DNA of 64,000 nucleotides from JALYRV01 sp040902895 (GTDB lineage: Bacteria; Acidobacteriota; Vicinamibacteria; Vicinamibacterales; SCN-69-37), in NCBI GenBank assembly GCA_040902895.1, contig JBBDWL010000112.1, forward strand, positions 1-64,000, written 5' to 3'. Positions 51,958 through 60,347 of this stretch are shown here, piece by piece. The position numbers and the translations under genes were made by a program. The notes under the pieces are model-generated. The model was not told where the DNA came from and did no database searches. It was given only the letters and a program-made list of their open reading frames with translations. Position 1 is the first letter of the stretch; the number at the start of each line of letters is the position of its first letter.

Positions 51958-53249
51958 GGCGGGTTGGCGCGGCGATCCTGGCGATCACTGTTGCCGTCGC
52001 CACGCTGTGCGCCTCGGCGCAGAGTCGCCTGCCGTCGCCGCCGCAAGAGCCGCCACCAATAAAACTCGGGACGTGGGATCAATTCGACACCTGGCTGAGC
52101 GCAATCGAACAGCATGTCCCTGGCGGCAACGACGAGGCTGTTCGGGCGATGCTTCGACTGGACGCGACCCAGCTGGAGTCCTTATTTCCGTACATGGTCT
52201 TCACACTCCGGGCAGCCCTGATTCGGGAGGACCGGGAGCCGCGGTTCGACGAGTTCCTGGCGTGGTACGGCACCCGACGGCATCAGCCCAACCCCACACT
52301 TCTACCAGCACGCGTCCAACGAGTGCTGGATGCCGGAATCGATCGCTTTCTCAAGCGCGCGGCCGTCCTGCATGCCGATATCGCGATTACCGTGCCGGAG
52401 GCGCATCTCTCGACAAAGCCAGGCACGGGACGTCTGATCCAGGACGGGCGAGATATTCGCGACGCGGGACGGCCATGGCACTGGATTCTGGGACGCTCGT
52501 TCCTGCATCTTGTCTGGAACGCGCACATGGATCCGCATGTGCGCCTTTGGTACCAAGTGGCAGGCAATCACCTGCTCGCCAGCCGGGATGTCACCGAGGC
52601 GAAACCGCATCTGGCACGCGGGGCCGGGATATTTCCACTCGACGCAGAAATGCAGTTCCTGCGCGGATTCATGCACGAGGGGAGTGCGTCTCCAGAGGTT
52701 CAGGCGGCGATTGCCGATCGCATGGCGTCGATGCCTGTGCGAGACCGCGCCGGCTATCGTGCCGTTGTGCGTTCAGAGGGCGTCGAGCATGCAGATGCAC
52801 TCGATGCGTTCACCCAGGCGGTCAAGCTGGATCCGGCGCACACCGAGGCACGCGTGCGATTGGGCCGGGCGCTGACGCTGAACGGTGAACACGACCGCGC
52901 CGTCGCGGAGCTGCGAGCTGCGCTCGGCACGATCGACCACAAAACCCTGAGGTACTTCGCTCAGCTCTTTCTCGGACGCGCGGAGGAATTGCGCGGGGGT
53001 GTGACCGAAGCGCGTGCCGCCTACCAAGCGGCGTCGGCGCTGTTTCCGGAAGCGCAATCGCCGCGCCTGGCCCTCAGTCAACTCGAGCTGCAAGCTGGCA
53101 ATCCCGAAGCGGCGCGTGCCATGTTTATCTTTCTCGAAGAAGCACCCCAAGGTCGGGACCCGTGGTGGTCGTACTTCAGCGAGCGCCTTCCGGGAAAGGC
53201 CGTATGGCTGCAGCGGCTCTGGTCCACCTTCGCGCAGGAGCTGAAATGA
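51954..53249 (+). CDS. Secreted TPR protein
   Basis: 431 residues from a GTG overlapping the YitT stop. A signal peptide (VGAAILAITVAVATLCASAQ) is followed by a helical region and C-terminal TPR repeats (ADALDAFTQAVKLDPAHTEA, RVRLGRALTLNGEHDRAVAE, LFLGRAEELRGGVTEARAAY). TPR proteins serve as scaffolds. It is followed by the VWA gene with an ATGA overlap, suggesting partnership in a periplasmic complex. Confidence 0.8.
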   Translation: MRRVGAAILAITVAVATLCASAQSRLPSPPQEPPPIKLGTWDQFDTWLSAIEQHVPGGNDEAVRAMLRLDATQLESLFPYMVFTLRAALIREDREPRFDEFLAWYGTRRHQPNPTLLPARVQRVLDAGIDRFLKRAAVLHADIAITVPEAHLSTKPGTGRLIQDGRDIRDAGRPWHWILGRSFLHLVWNAHMDPHVRLWYQVAGNHLLASRDVTEAKPHLARGAGIFPLDAEMQFLRGFMHEGSASPEVQAAIADRMASMPVRDRAGYRAVVRSEGVEHADALDAFTQAVKLDPAHTEARVRLGRALTLNGEHDRAVAELRAALGTIDHKTLRYFAQLFLGRAEELRGGVTEARAAYQAASALFPEAQSPRLALSQLELQAGNPEAARAMFIFLEEAPQGRDPWWSYFSERLPGKAVWLQRLWSTFAQELK

Positions 53250-54109
53250 GGCGCGCCGTCGTCTGCGCAGCGGCTATCACGGCCGCTCTGACGGTGATGG
53301 CGACACATCAGGTGTTCGCGCAGCGTGCCACGTTCACAAGCCGGCTCGAGGCGGTGCGCGTCGACGTCAGTGTCACCCAGCGCAATCGACCAGTGCCCGG
53401 CCTGACCGCCGCTGATTTCGAGATCTTCGACAACGGCGTGCGACAGCAGGTGGAGCTTGTCGCGACCGACGAGCTGCCGCTCGATCTCGTGCTGGCGCTC
53501 GACATGAGCGGCAGTGTCACCGGCGCGCGATTCGAACATCTTCGCGGCGCGTCGCGGGCCGCACTGGCGGCGCTGACGGCTGGCGACAAGGCCGGACTCA
53601 TCACCTTCAGCGCTCGCGTATCGCTGCCCGCGCCGCTCACATCCGATCTCGATCGGATTCGGGAGACGCGCGATCTGCCGGACGAGCAGGGAACGACGTC
53701 GATGATCGATGCGGCCTACACCGCACTCGCGCACGCGGATGCAGGCTCGGGCCGGGCGCTCGCTATCGTGCTCAGCGACGGTGTCGACACGTCGAGCTGG
53801 CTGACGGCCGATTCGGTGGTCGAAACCGCCAAACGTCTCGACGTCGTGCTCTTCGGCATTTCCACTGGCGCACCGCGGCGCACACCGCTCGAAGCCCTTG
53901 CCGATGCTTCTGGCGGCGATCTGATCCGGATTGAGTCGACAGCCCAACTTTCCGCCACCCTCGAGCAGCTGATTCGCGCATTCCGTCAACGGTACCTTCT
54001 GAGCTTCGTGCCGCAGCATGTCGCGCGCGGCGGCTGGCACAAGATCGAGGTGCGGATGAAGCGCCGCGGTCTCAACGCAAAGGCGCGCCTGGGATACTTC
54101 GGGTCGTGA
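53246..54109 (+). CDS. Secreted VWA-domain protein (VWFA-related acidobacterial type)
   Basis: 287 residues with a signal peptide (VVCAAAITAALTVMA). A strand region RVDVSVTQRNRPVPGLTAAD is followed by the von Willebrand A fold with the MIDAS DxSxS at Asp86, Ser88, Ser90 (ALDMSGSVTG), TSMIDAAYTALAHA and a conserved VLSDGVDTSSW. This matches the 'VWFA-related acidobacterial domain'. It probably mediates metal-dependent protein contact outside the cytoplasm. The start overlaps the TPR gene as ATGA; its stop overlaps the next start as GTGA. Confidence 0.85.
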   Translation: MRRAVVCAAAITAALTVMATHQVFAQRATFTSRLEAVRVDVSVTQRNRPVPGLTAADFEIFDNGVRQQVELVATDELPLDLVLALDMSGSVTGARFEHLRGASRAALAALTAGDKAGLITFSARVSLPAPLTSDLDRIRETRDLPDEQGTTSMIDAAYTALAHADAGSGRALAIVLSDGVDTSSWLTADSVVETAKRLDVVLFGISTGAPRRTPLEALADASGGDLIRIESTAQLSATLEQLIRAFRQRYLLSFVPQHVARGGWHKIEVRMKRRGLNAKARLGYFGS

Positions 54110-54972
54110 CGACGCGCGCAACCCGCGCCTGCCTGAATTGCGGCGCCCCGTTGGCGGGGGGCTACTGCGGCCAGTGTGGCCAGCGCGTGGTTCCACCGTA
54201 TCCATCCATCCGCGAATTCATGGGCGACGCCTGGCAGGAGCTCAGCGGATGGGACGGGCGGTTCGTGCGCACGTTCCGAGCGCTGGTGCGCCAGCCTGGC
54301 GGGTTGACTCTCGAAGTGCTGCAGGGGCGGCGTGCTCAGTACATCGCGCCGGTGCGGCTGTACCTGTTCGCGAGCGTGCTCTATTTTTTGCTTGCCGCGG
54401 CCAGCCCCACGGTGAGGGTCCCCGATGCCGAGACCGGCCGTTTGCGTGAGGTGAAAATCGGTATATGGGCCTCCGATACTGATCCAGGGGAGTTCACCGC
54501 CGAGGAGCGGGCGGATTTCGAGCGCCTGATCGAGAAGTCGCACTGGTTCTTCAAACCCATGTTCGAGTCCGTGCGAGACGGCGGCAGGTCGCTGCAGGCG
54601 CGGGTTGTGCCCGTGATGCCGAAGGTGCTGTTCGCGCTGGTGCCGGTGTTCGCGGCCATTCTCGCGCTGTTCTATTGGGGCCGGCCGTACCTGCAGCACC
54701 TGATCTTTGCGCTGCATCTGCAAACCGTGATCTTCATTGCGCTGGCCACGGCGGAAGCCTCAAAGTTCACGAACAGCCCGCAGATGGTGGCCCTCGTTGC
54801 GGTCCCGGCCCTCCTGTTCATCGCCGTTTACGCGCTTCGGGGACTTCGTCGCGTGTATCAGTCGTCCTGGCCCGCGACGATCGCGAAAGCCGCCGCTGTC
54901 GGCGCCGTCTATGGTCTGGTCTCCGGAACGGTGATTTTCATGACCGTGGCGTCGCTGGCCTTCTTCCTGTAG
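54106..54972 (+). CDS. DUF3667 membrane protein with N-terminal zinc ribbon
   Basis: 288 residues from a GTG. The zinc ribbon uses Cys9, Cys12, Cys21 and Cys24 (CLNCGAPLAGGYCGQCGQR). The DUF3667 block follows with EFMGDAWQELSGWDGRFVRT and QGRRAQYIAPVRLYLFASVL, then four to five membrane helices. Function unknown. It ends the operon that starts at 50601; the convergent YggT-like gene begins 16 bases further on. Confidence 0.85.
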   Translation: MTTRATRACLNCGAPLAGGYCGQCGQRVVPPYPSIREFMGDAWQELSGWDGRFVRTFRALVRQPGGLTLEVLQGRRAQYIAPVRLYLFASVLYFLLAAASPTVRVPDAETGRLREVKIGIWASDTDPGEFTAEERADFERLIEKSHWFFKPMFESVRDGGRSLQARVVPVMPKVLFALVPVFAAILALFYWGRPYLQHLIFALHLQTVIFIALATAEASKFTNSPQMVALVAVPALLFIAVYALRGLRRVYQSSWPATIAKAAAVGAVYGLVSGTVIFMTVASLAFFL

Positions 54973-54988
54973 GCCATCGCCTCCTGGG

Positions 54989-55507
54989 CTAGACCGTCGT
55001 CTGCCGCTGAATGAACAGGCGCAGCAGTCCCTTCACCGCCAGGTGCACGAGGAAGTACACGATGAGGGCGACGATGTAGGAGAGCATGAACTGGTAGTTG
55101 CCCGAGCCCGGATCGGCCATGAGCCCCTGGAACGGCGCAAGCAGCGGCGAGGCCAGCGTGTCGATGAACTGCTTGAACCCCGCGTTCTCGCGCGCGCCCA
55201 TCGCCTCGAGCACGATCTCGAGCGAGATGATCCCGTAGATCAGATAAAAGATGTAGTCGACGACCTGCGACACGCGGGCCATGGTGCGCGTGCGCGCGAG
55301 GTCCGCCTCGGTGTCGCCCACTTCGCGCACGGCCTTCTGCTTGAGAGAGCTGGCCAGTGCTTCGGCCTGACCTTCGTCCCGCGCCGTGATGTCGTCGGCC
55401 TGTCGCGAGATTTCGGCGTGCACCTTTTCGCGGACGTCGCCTTTTACGGATTCGTGCTGCTGCAGCTTGCGGGCTTCATCGGCCGCAAGTTTTTCTTCGT
55501 CGTTCAT
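54989..55507 (-). CDS. YggT-family membrane protein with helical N-terminal extension
   Basis: 172 residues. The first 85 are charged helix, probably coiled coil (EKLAADEARKLQQHESVKGD, then EAEALA-like repeats). The rest is a YggT-type membrane region: VSQVVDYIFYLIYGIISLEI, a polar loop FIDTLASPLLAPFQGLMADP, and a second helix ending in a basic tail. YggT proteins are small inner-membrane proteins of unclear role. The frame ends close to the DUF3667 stop. Confidence 0.75.
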   Translation of the reverse strand: MNDEEKLAADEARKLQQHESVKGDVREKVHAEISRQADDITARDEGQAEALASSLKQKAVREVGDTEADLARTRTMARVSQVVDYIFYLIYGIISLEIVLEAMGARENAGFKQFIDTLASPLLAPFQGLMADPGSGNYQFMLSYIVALIVYFLVHLAVKGLLRLFIQRQTTV

Positions 55508-55608
55508 GCGGATGAGGTCTGCAAGTGGGGTGCCGCCGACTTACCGTCGAGCTGGGAAATTATGCCCGGCTTATTTTCGTGTCGCTAAAGTCCCACTAGC
55601 ACCCGCGG

Positions 55609-56949
55609 TCAACGATCAAGCGCGAGGACCGTGCGAAGCAGCACGTCGGCGCCGCGCGTGCAGTCGTCCCATCGCGTGAGCTCGCGCGGCGAATGGCTGA
55701 TGCCGCCGATGCTCGGAACGAAGATCATCCCCATCGGCGAGAGCTGCGCCATCATCTGCGCATCATGGCCGGCGCCGCTGGGCAGGCGCGTGGAGCTGAG
55801 CCCAAGGCCGGCCGATTCGCGCTCGATGACGTCCTGCACGGCCATCTCGGCGAGGGCAGGAGGATTGCGGCTCAAGTCTGCGATCTCGATGCTGGTGGAC
55901 GTGCGCGCCGCGATCGCGGCCGCGCGTCGCCGAATCTCGGCGGCGAGCCGTTCGAGCTTCTCCACCGAGAGATCGCGCAGCTCGATCGTGAGGCGCGCGA
56001 CGCCGGGAATCACGTTCGGCGCATTGGGCTCGATCTCGACGTGCCCGACGGTGCCGACCTGCCGGCCCGGCTCGCTCGTCACCGCCTCGCGCACCGCGAT
56101 CGCCAGATGCGACGCGCCCAGCATCGCATCCTGACGCTCGTTCATCGGCGTCGTGCCGGCATGATTCGCGAAGCCTTTGATGATCGCGCGATAGCGCTGG
56201 ATGGCGACGATGCCCTGGACGATGCCGATGTTCGTGGAGGCCTGCTCGAGCGTGCCGCCCTGTTCGATGTGAAGTTCGACATAGGCGTGGTGCGCGCCCT
56301 TCGGCCGCACCGCCTCCATGATGCGATCGGGCGTGCCGCCAAGCTTGCGGATGCCGTCGGCGCGGCGGAGCCCGTTCCACACCTGATCCATGTCGGCGGG
56401 CTTGACGTCGCCCGCCACGATACGGCTCGATGCGAGGCCTCGGCCGAAGGCAACCCCTTCCTCCGCCGCCCAGATCACCATCTCGAGCGGATGCCGGGTG
56501 CGGATGCCGTCGCGCTCGCACGCTTCAAGCAGGCCCAGCGCCGCGAGCGATCCGAGGTCGCCGTCGAAGTTGCCGCCGCTCGGCACCGAATCGATGTGGG
56601 AGCCGAACAGGATGGGCGGCGCTGACGCATCGGTGCCCGCGCGCCGCGCGAAGATGTTGCCTGCCGGATCGATGCGCGGCTCGAAACCCGATGCGCGCAT
56701 TTCGCGCATGACGAACGCCCGCGCCGCGACGTCGGCGTCGGAATACGCGACGCGGCTTACGCCGTCGGCGAAGGTGCCGCCGGCCGGCCGGCCGAACATG
56801 CTCAGGGCTTCGATACGCCCGCGCAGCTTCAGCCCGTCGATCCCTGGTTTCTGAGCGCCGGCAGCCCCGAGCGGACCGAGATACAGACCCGCAGTGCCCG
56901 CCGCCGCGCCCCTGACGAAGCTCCGTCGTGTCACCCGCATGCCGCGCAT
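55609..56949 (-). CDS. M20-type N-carbamoyl-amino-acid / allantoate amidohydrolase, Tat-exported
   Basis: 446 residues. The N-terminus carries a twin-arginine signal (TRRSFVRGAAAGTAGLYLGP). The two-metal site is in LFGSHIDSVPSGGNFDGDLG, VIWAAEEGVAFG, ELHIEQGG and the late GISHSPRE. This is the Zn-dependent hydrolase group that removes N-carbamoyl groups or hydrolyses allantoate. Divergently placed next to a cyanophycinase gene 19 bases away, it could take part in nitrogen recovery from peptides or ureides (inference). Confidence 0.9.
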   Translation of the reverse strand: MRGMRVTRRSFVRGAAAGTAGLYLGPLGAAGAQKPGIDGLKLRGRIEALSMFGRPAGGTFADGVSRVAYSDADVAARAFVMREMRASGFEPRIDPAGNIFARRAGTDASAPPILFGSHIDSVPSGGNFDGDLGSLAALGLLEACERDGIRTRHPLEMVIWAAEEGVAFGRGLASSRIVAGDVKPADMDQVWNGLRRADGIRKLGGTPDRIMEAVRPKGAHHAYVELHIEQGGTLEQASTNIGIVQGIVAIQRYRAIIKGFANHAGTTPMNERQDAMLGASHLAIAVREAVTSEPGRQVGTVGHVEIEPNAPNVIPGVARLTIELRDLSVEKLERLAAEIRRRAAAIAARTSTSIEIADLSRNPPALAEMAVQDVIERESAGLGLSSTRLPSGAGHDAQMMAQLSPMGMIFVPSIGGISHSPRELTRWDDCTRGADVLLRTVLALDR

Positions 56950-56956
56950 CTTACGC

Positions 56957-56962
56957 TAGGAT
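56957..56962 (+). promoter_or_regulatory. Candidate -10 box of the cyanophycinase gene
   Basis: TAGGAT ends 6 bases before the ATG at 56969 in a 19-base divergent gap; there is no Shine-Dalgarno. It fits a leaderless transcript. Confidence 0.45.
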
Positions 56963-56968
56963 GCAGCA

Positions 56969-57883
56969 ATGGCAACAACCCGGCGCCGGTCTTCTTTGGT
57001 CTTCCTGGCTTCCGTCTTGTCTTTGGTCTTCTGCCTTCCGTCTTCAGTCTTCCCTGCCTTCTCGCAGAACTACGGTCCCGCGAAGGGCACCTTGGTGATC
57101 GTCGGCGGCGGCACTCTCGACGGCACCGGCATCATGGAGCGGTTCATCCAGCTCGCCGGCGGCCCCAACGCCAGGATCGTCGTCGTCCCCACTGCGGCCG
57201 GCAACCGGAATCGGGACGGATCGGTGCGGCCCTACAAGGAAGAAGAGGTCATCGCGGGCTGGCTGCGGCGCGGGGTCAAGCAGGTGACGATGCTGCACAC
57301 GCACGATCCGAAAGTCGCCGACGCCGACGCCTTCGTCCGGCACTTGCGCGACGCCACGGGCGTGTGGTTCAACGGCGGACGGCAATGGAACATTGTCGAC
57401 TCGTACGCGAACACCCTGGCATACAGAGAATTTCACAAAGTGCTCGAGCGCGGCGGCGTGATTGGCGGCAGCTCCGCGGGCGCGACGATCCAGGGTGACT
57501 ATCTCGTTCGCGGCGCGATTGCCGGGCCGCAGATCATGATGACGCCTGAGCCGGAGCACGAACGCGGCTTCAACTTCCTCCGGCGCACGGCGATCGATCA
57601 ACACATCAACGCGCGCAATCGCTGGGACGATCTGATTCCAGTCATCCAGAAGTATCCGAACCTGCTCGGCATCGGCCTCTCGGAGGGCACCGCCGTCATC
57701 GTCACCGGCGACACGTTCGAGGTGATGGGGAAGTGGAAAGTGGCGGTACATGACAACACGCGCGTGTACCAGCCATGGGAGAAGCCGTACTACGTGCTCT
57801 CACCGGGCGACGTCTACGACATGAAGGCGCGCACGATCGTGAAGTACGGGACGGGCGTCACGCCTGCGCGAGTGCCGCGATGA
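56969..57883 (+). CDS. Secreted cyanophycinase-like S51 peptidase
   Basis: 304 residues. The signal peptide (residues about 8-32) is encoded by GTCTT-rich heptamer repeats. The peptidase has ARIVVVPTAAGN, GVWFNGGRQWN, and the nucleophile elbow GGVIGGSSAGATIQGDYLV (Ser169), with a distal ERGFNFLRR. It hydrolyses dipeptides from cyanophycin or related polymers. The export signal suggests an extracellular or periplasmic polymer as substrate. The start is fixed by a TAGGAT box six bases upstream. Confidence 0.85.
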   Translation: MATTRRRSSLVFLASVLSLVFCLPSSVFPAFSQNYGPAKGTLVIVGGGTLDGTGIMERFIQLAGGPNARIVVVPTAAGNRNRDGSVRPYKEEEVIAGWLRRGVKQVTMLHTHDPKVADADAFVRHLRDATGVWFNGGRQWNIVDSYANTLAYREFHKVLERGGVIGGSSAGATIQGDYLVRGAIAGPQIMMTPEPEHERGFNFLRRTAIDQHINARNRWDDLIPVIQKYPNLLGIGLSEGTAVIVTGDTFEVMGKWKVAVHDNTRVYQPWEKPYYVLSPGDVYDMKARTIVKYGTGVTPARVPR

Positions 57884-57942
57884 AGCTCCGACCGTGGCGC
57901 CCCTTCCCCTTGAGATTCGCCGCCACGAGCTGCGCCGGATGT

Positions 57943-57948
57943 TAGCAT
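57943..57948 (+). promoter_or_regulatory. Candidate -10 box of the GH20 gene
   Basis: TAGCAT ends 8 bases before the ATG at 57957. It supports the later of the in-frame ATGs as the true start. Confidence 0.4.
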
Positions 57949-57956
57949 TGGCGCCC

Positions 57957-59531
57957 ATGCGTTCGCTGCCGCTTGCCCTCGTCGGCCTCGCCCTCGCAGT
58001 CGCTGCCGCCTGCGGCAAGCCGAAGATGACCGTGGCGCCCACACCGCCCGCGCCCGCGGCGGCTCCGCATAGCCTGATTCCCGCGCCGATATCGTTCACG
58101 GCAACCGGGGCCGCACCATTCACAGTCACCCCGCGCACGCGCATCATCGTCAACGACAGGGAAGCCGTTGGGGTCGCCACGTTCCTTGCCAGGCTCATCG
58201 CCGCTGCGCCTTCCGCGGCGATATCGGTGGAATTGATCGAGGCAGGACCGCTGCCCGAAGACGCATTCGTGCTGCAGCTGCGGCCCGGCGCGGCCATGGC
58301 CGCAGAGGGCTACACGCTCGCATCGACCGCCACGCAGGTGGTGATTACAGCGTCGCATCCTGCAGGGTTGTTCTATGGCGTGCAGACACTCCGTCAGCTG
58401 CTGCCGGCCGCCGTCGAACACGAGTGGCTGCGCCGCAAGACGCTGTCGGTGCCGGCCGTGAGCATCACCGACGCGCCGCGATTCGCATGGCGCGGCGCCA
58501 TGCTCGACGTCGCGCGGCATTTCTTCGGCGTCGAGGAGGTGACGCGGCTCCTCGATCTGATGGCGCTGCACAAGATGAATCGGCTGCACCTGCACCTTGC
58601 CGACGATCAGGGCTGGCGTATCGAGATCGACAGCTGGCCCAACCTCACGCGCCATGGCGGCGGCACCGAAGTCGGTGGTGGGCCTGGCGGGTTCTACACG
58701 AAGGCGCAGTTCGCCGAGATCGTCCGATACGCCGCCGATCGTTTCATCACCATCGTTCCCGAGATCGACATGCCGGGCCACACCAATGCGGCGCTGGCGT
58801 CATATGCCGAGCTCAATTGTGATGGCGTGGCGCCGCCGCTGTTCACCGGCATCGAGGTCGGCTTCAGCACGCTCTGCGCCGAATCAGACGCGACGTATCG
58901 CTTCGTCGACGATGTGGTGCGCGAGATCGGGGCGATGACGCCGGGCCGGTACTTTCACATCGGCGGCGATGAGGTCAAAAAACTCACGCCCGCGCAGTAC
59001 GAACACTTCGTCAAGCGCGCCGAGGCGATCGTGGGCCGCTACGGCAAGACGATGATCGGCTGGGACGAGGTTGCCGCGTTGAAGCTCGATCCCGGCTCCA
59101 TCATTCAGTACTGGCGGCCAGGCGCGCCGAAAGGCGAGCTCGGTCAGACCGGCAACGTGATTTTCTCGCCGGCGAACAAGCTGTATCTGGATATGAAGTA
59201 CACCCGGGCGACGGCGATTGGCCTCGACTGGGCGGGACGGATCGAAGTGCGCGACGGCTATGACTGGGATCCGGCCACGATGGTGCCCGGCGTCACGGAA
59301 GCCGCGATTCTCGGCGTCGAAGGGCCGCTGTGGACCGAGACGGTGGCGCGCCGCGCCGATTTGGACTATCTCGTCTTCCCGCGCCTCGCGGGCATCGCCG
59401 AGATCGGCTGGACGCCGCAGGCGCAGCGCAACTGGGAAAGCTATCGCCTTCGCCTGGCGGCGCAGGCGCCGCGCTGGACCGCGCTCGGCATCAACTTCTA
59501 CCGATCGCCGCAGGTGCCCTGGGTCGAGTAG
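57957..59531 (+). CDS. GH20 beta-N-acetylhexosaminidase, lipoprotein
   Basis: 524 residues from the ATG at 57957, which directly opens a lipoprotein signal (LALAVAAAC, Cys19). GH20b domain to about 165, then the catalytic TIM barrel: RFAWRGAMLDVARHFFGVEE, KMNRLHLHLADDQGWRIEID, FITIVPEIDMPGHTNAALAS, and the catalytic Asp338-Glu339 pair in FHIGGDEVKK. It removes terminal N-acetylhexosamines from glycans such as chitin or peptidoglycan fragments. The gene ends inside a 9-bp tandem repeat (59523-59577). Frames open upstream to 57894 are not signal-like. Confidence 0.9.
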   Translation: MRSLPLALVGLALAVAAACGKPKMTVAPTPPAPAAAPHSLIPAPISFTATGAAPFTVTPRTRIIVNDREAVGVATFLARLIAAAPSAAISVELIEAGPLPEDAFVLQLRPGAAMAAEGYTLASTATQVVITASHPAGLFYGVQTLRQLLPAAVEHEWLRRKTLSVPAVSITDAPRFAWRGAMLDVARHFFGVEEVTRLLDLMALHKMNRLHLHLADDQGWRIEIDSWPNLTRHGGGTEVGGGPGGFYTKAQFAEIVRYAADRFITIVPEIDMPGHTNAALASYAELNCDGVAPPLFTGIEVGFSTLCAESDATYRFVDDVVREIGAMTPGRYFHIGGDEVKKLTPAQYEHFVKRAEAIVGRYGKTMIGWDEVAALKLDPGSIIQYWRPGAPKGELGQTGNVIFSPANKLYLDMKYTRATAIGLDWAGRIEVRDGYDWDPATMVPGVTEAAILGVEGPLWTETVARRADLDYLVFPRLAGIAEIGWTPQAQRNWESYRLRLAAQAPRWTALGINFYRSPQVPWVE

Positions 59532-59577
59532 TCGAGTAAGTCGAGTAAGTCGAGTGAGGCGAGTGAGGCGAGTGAGG
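59523..59577 (+). repeat. 9-bp tandem repeat at the 3' end of the GH20 gene
   Basis: About six units of GTCGAGTAA type, drifting to GGCGAGTGA. The first unit supplies the last codons (Val-Glu) and the TAG stop of the GH20 gene, and each further unit contains TAA or TGA. Confidence 0.85.
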
Positions 59578-59583
59578 CAGTTA

Positions 59584-59602
59584 GGTGCTATCCTGAGCGC
59601 AG
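59584..59602 (+). promoter_or_regulatory. Duplicated upstream element, copy 1
   Basis: GGTGCTATCCTGAGCGCAG, with a TATCCT -10-like core, lies 24 bases before the ATG at 59627 and differs at one position from the copy before the second gene. GGGGAGG follows as a shared RBS. Confidence 0.6.
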
Positions 59603-59626
59603 ATTCACCTTCCAGGGGAGGCCCTC

Positions 59627-60073
59627 ATGGCCACACGTCTGCACGTCGACGCCAGGCGTCTCGTCAGCGCCCTCTCGTTTCTTGCTATCGCGGTCATGCT
59701 TCTCAGCTTTGCGACGGTCGCCGGCGGCGGCTTTGCGCCGTTCTCGATCGCGGCAGTTGTGGGCGCCGCGTGCGGCGCGCTTGTCGCCGCCCTTCGATCG
59801 CGTCGCGGCGTCGGCGCGGCGCTCACATCCGAGCGCGCGCCGGCCAGCGCGGGCACCATCAACATCGCGAGTATTCCCGTCATCGGCATTGGCGGACTGG
59901 GTCTTGTCGCGATGGCTGCGGCCATGGCGTGGATCTTTCCACAGGGCCGAGCGTTGATGAGCTGGGGCATTGGCGGAGCAATCGTGGGCGCCGCGGCGTT
60001 CCTCATGTGGCGGCACTTCCATGGCGGCTCGCCCTTCTCCGTAGATCCGTACGAGACGCTACGCTTGCGCTGA
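59627..60073 (+). CDS. Small membrane protein, copy 1 of a tandem pair
   Basis: 148 residues with a first helix VSALSFLAIAVMLLSFATVA and two or three more helices. Start MATRLHVDARRL and end PYETLRLR match the downstream paralogue; an internal extra segment (about 55-110) with a further helix is absent there. GGGGAGG lies 7 bases before the ATG. Function unknown. Confidence 0.75.
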   Translation: MATRLHVDARRLVSALSFLAIAVMLLSFATVAGGGFAPFSIAAVVGAACGALVAALRSRRGVGAALTSERAPASAGTINIASIPVIGIGGLGLVAMAAAMAWIFPQGRALMSWGIGGAIVGAAAFLMWRHFHGGSPFSVDPYETLRLR

Positions 60074-60075
60074 GG

Positions 60076-60094
60076 GGTGCTATCCTGTGCGCAG
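60076..60094 (+). promoter_or_regulatory. Duplicated upstream element, copy 2
   Basis: GGTGCTATCCTGTGCGCAG, one base different from copy 1, lies 27 bases before the ATG at 60122. Its conservation with the gene start shows that promoter and gene were duplicated together. Confidence 0.6.
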
Positions 60095-60121
60095 GTACAC
60101 CTGCATTCAGGGGAGGCTTTC

Positions 60122-60346
60122 ATGGCCACACGTCTGCACGTCGACGCCAGCCGTCTCGTCAGCGCCCTTACGTTCCTCGCGGTCGCCCTTCTCGTGCTCA
60201 GCCTCGGCAGATTCGGTTTCGGATTCGGCATGTTCGCGCTGGCTGCGGTCGTCGGCGCGGCCGGCGGGTTCGTGGTTTACACGCTGCGCCAGCGGCGGTC
60301 GAAGCCCTTCGCGGATCATCCAGACGAGACGCTGCACCTGCGCTGA
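60122..60346 (+). CDS. Small membrane protein, copy 2 of a tandem pair
   Basis: 74 residues from the ATG at 60122: MATRLHVDASRLVSALTFLA then two helices and ETLHLR. It keeps the ends of copy 1 but lacks the central segment, so it is a shortened duplicate. GGGGAGG lies 7 bases before the start. An earlier ATG at 60077 is in frame but lies within the duplicated promoter element. Confidence 0.75.
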   Translation: MATRLHVDASRLVSALTFLAVALLVLSLGRFGFGFGMFALAAVVGAAGGFVVYTLRQRRSKPFADHPDETLHLR

Positions 60347-60347
60347 G

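Noticed and set aside
57000..57060. Heptamer repeats considered as CRISPR or a phase-variation tract
   Set aside because: Units are contiguous 7-mers without spacers and lie within a signal-peptide coding region. Phase variation is possible but units are imperfect, so slippage is unlikely.
59523..59577. Nine-bp repeats considered as an origin iteron or CRISPR
   Set aside because: Units are short and degenerate, lack spacers and have no DnaA boxes or replication gene nearby.
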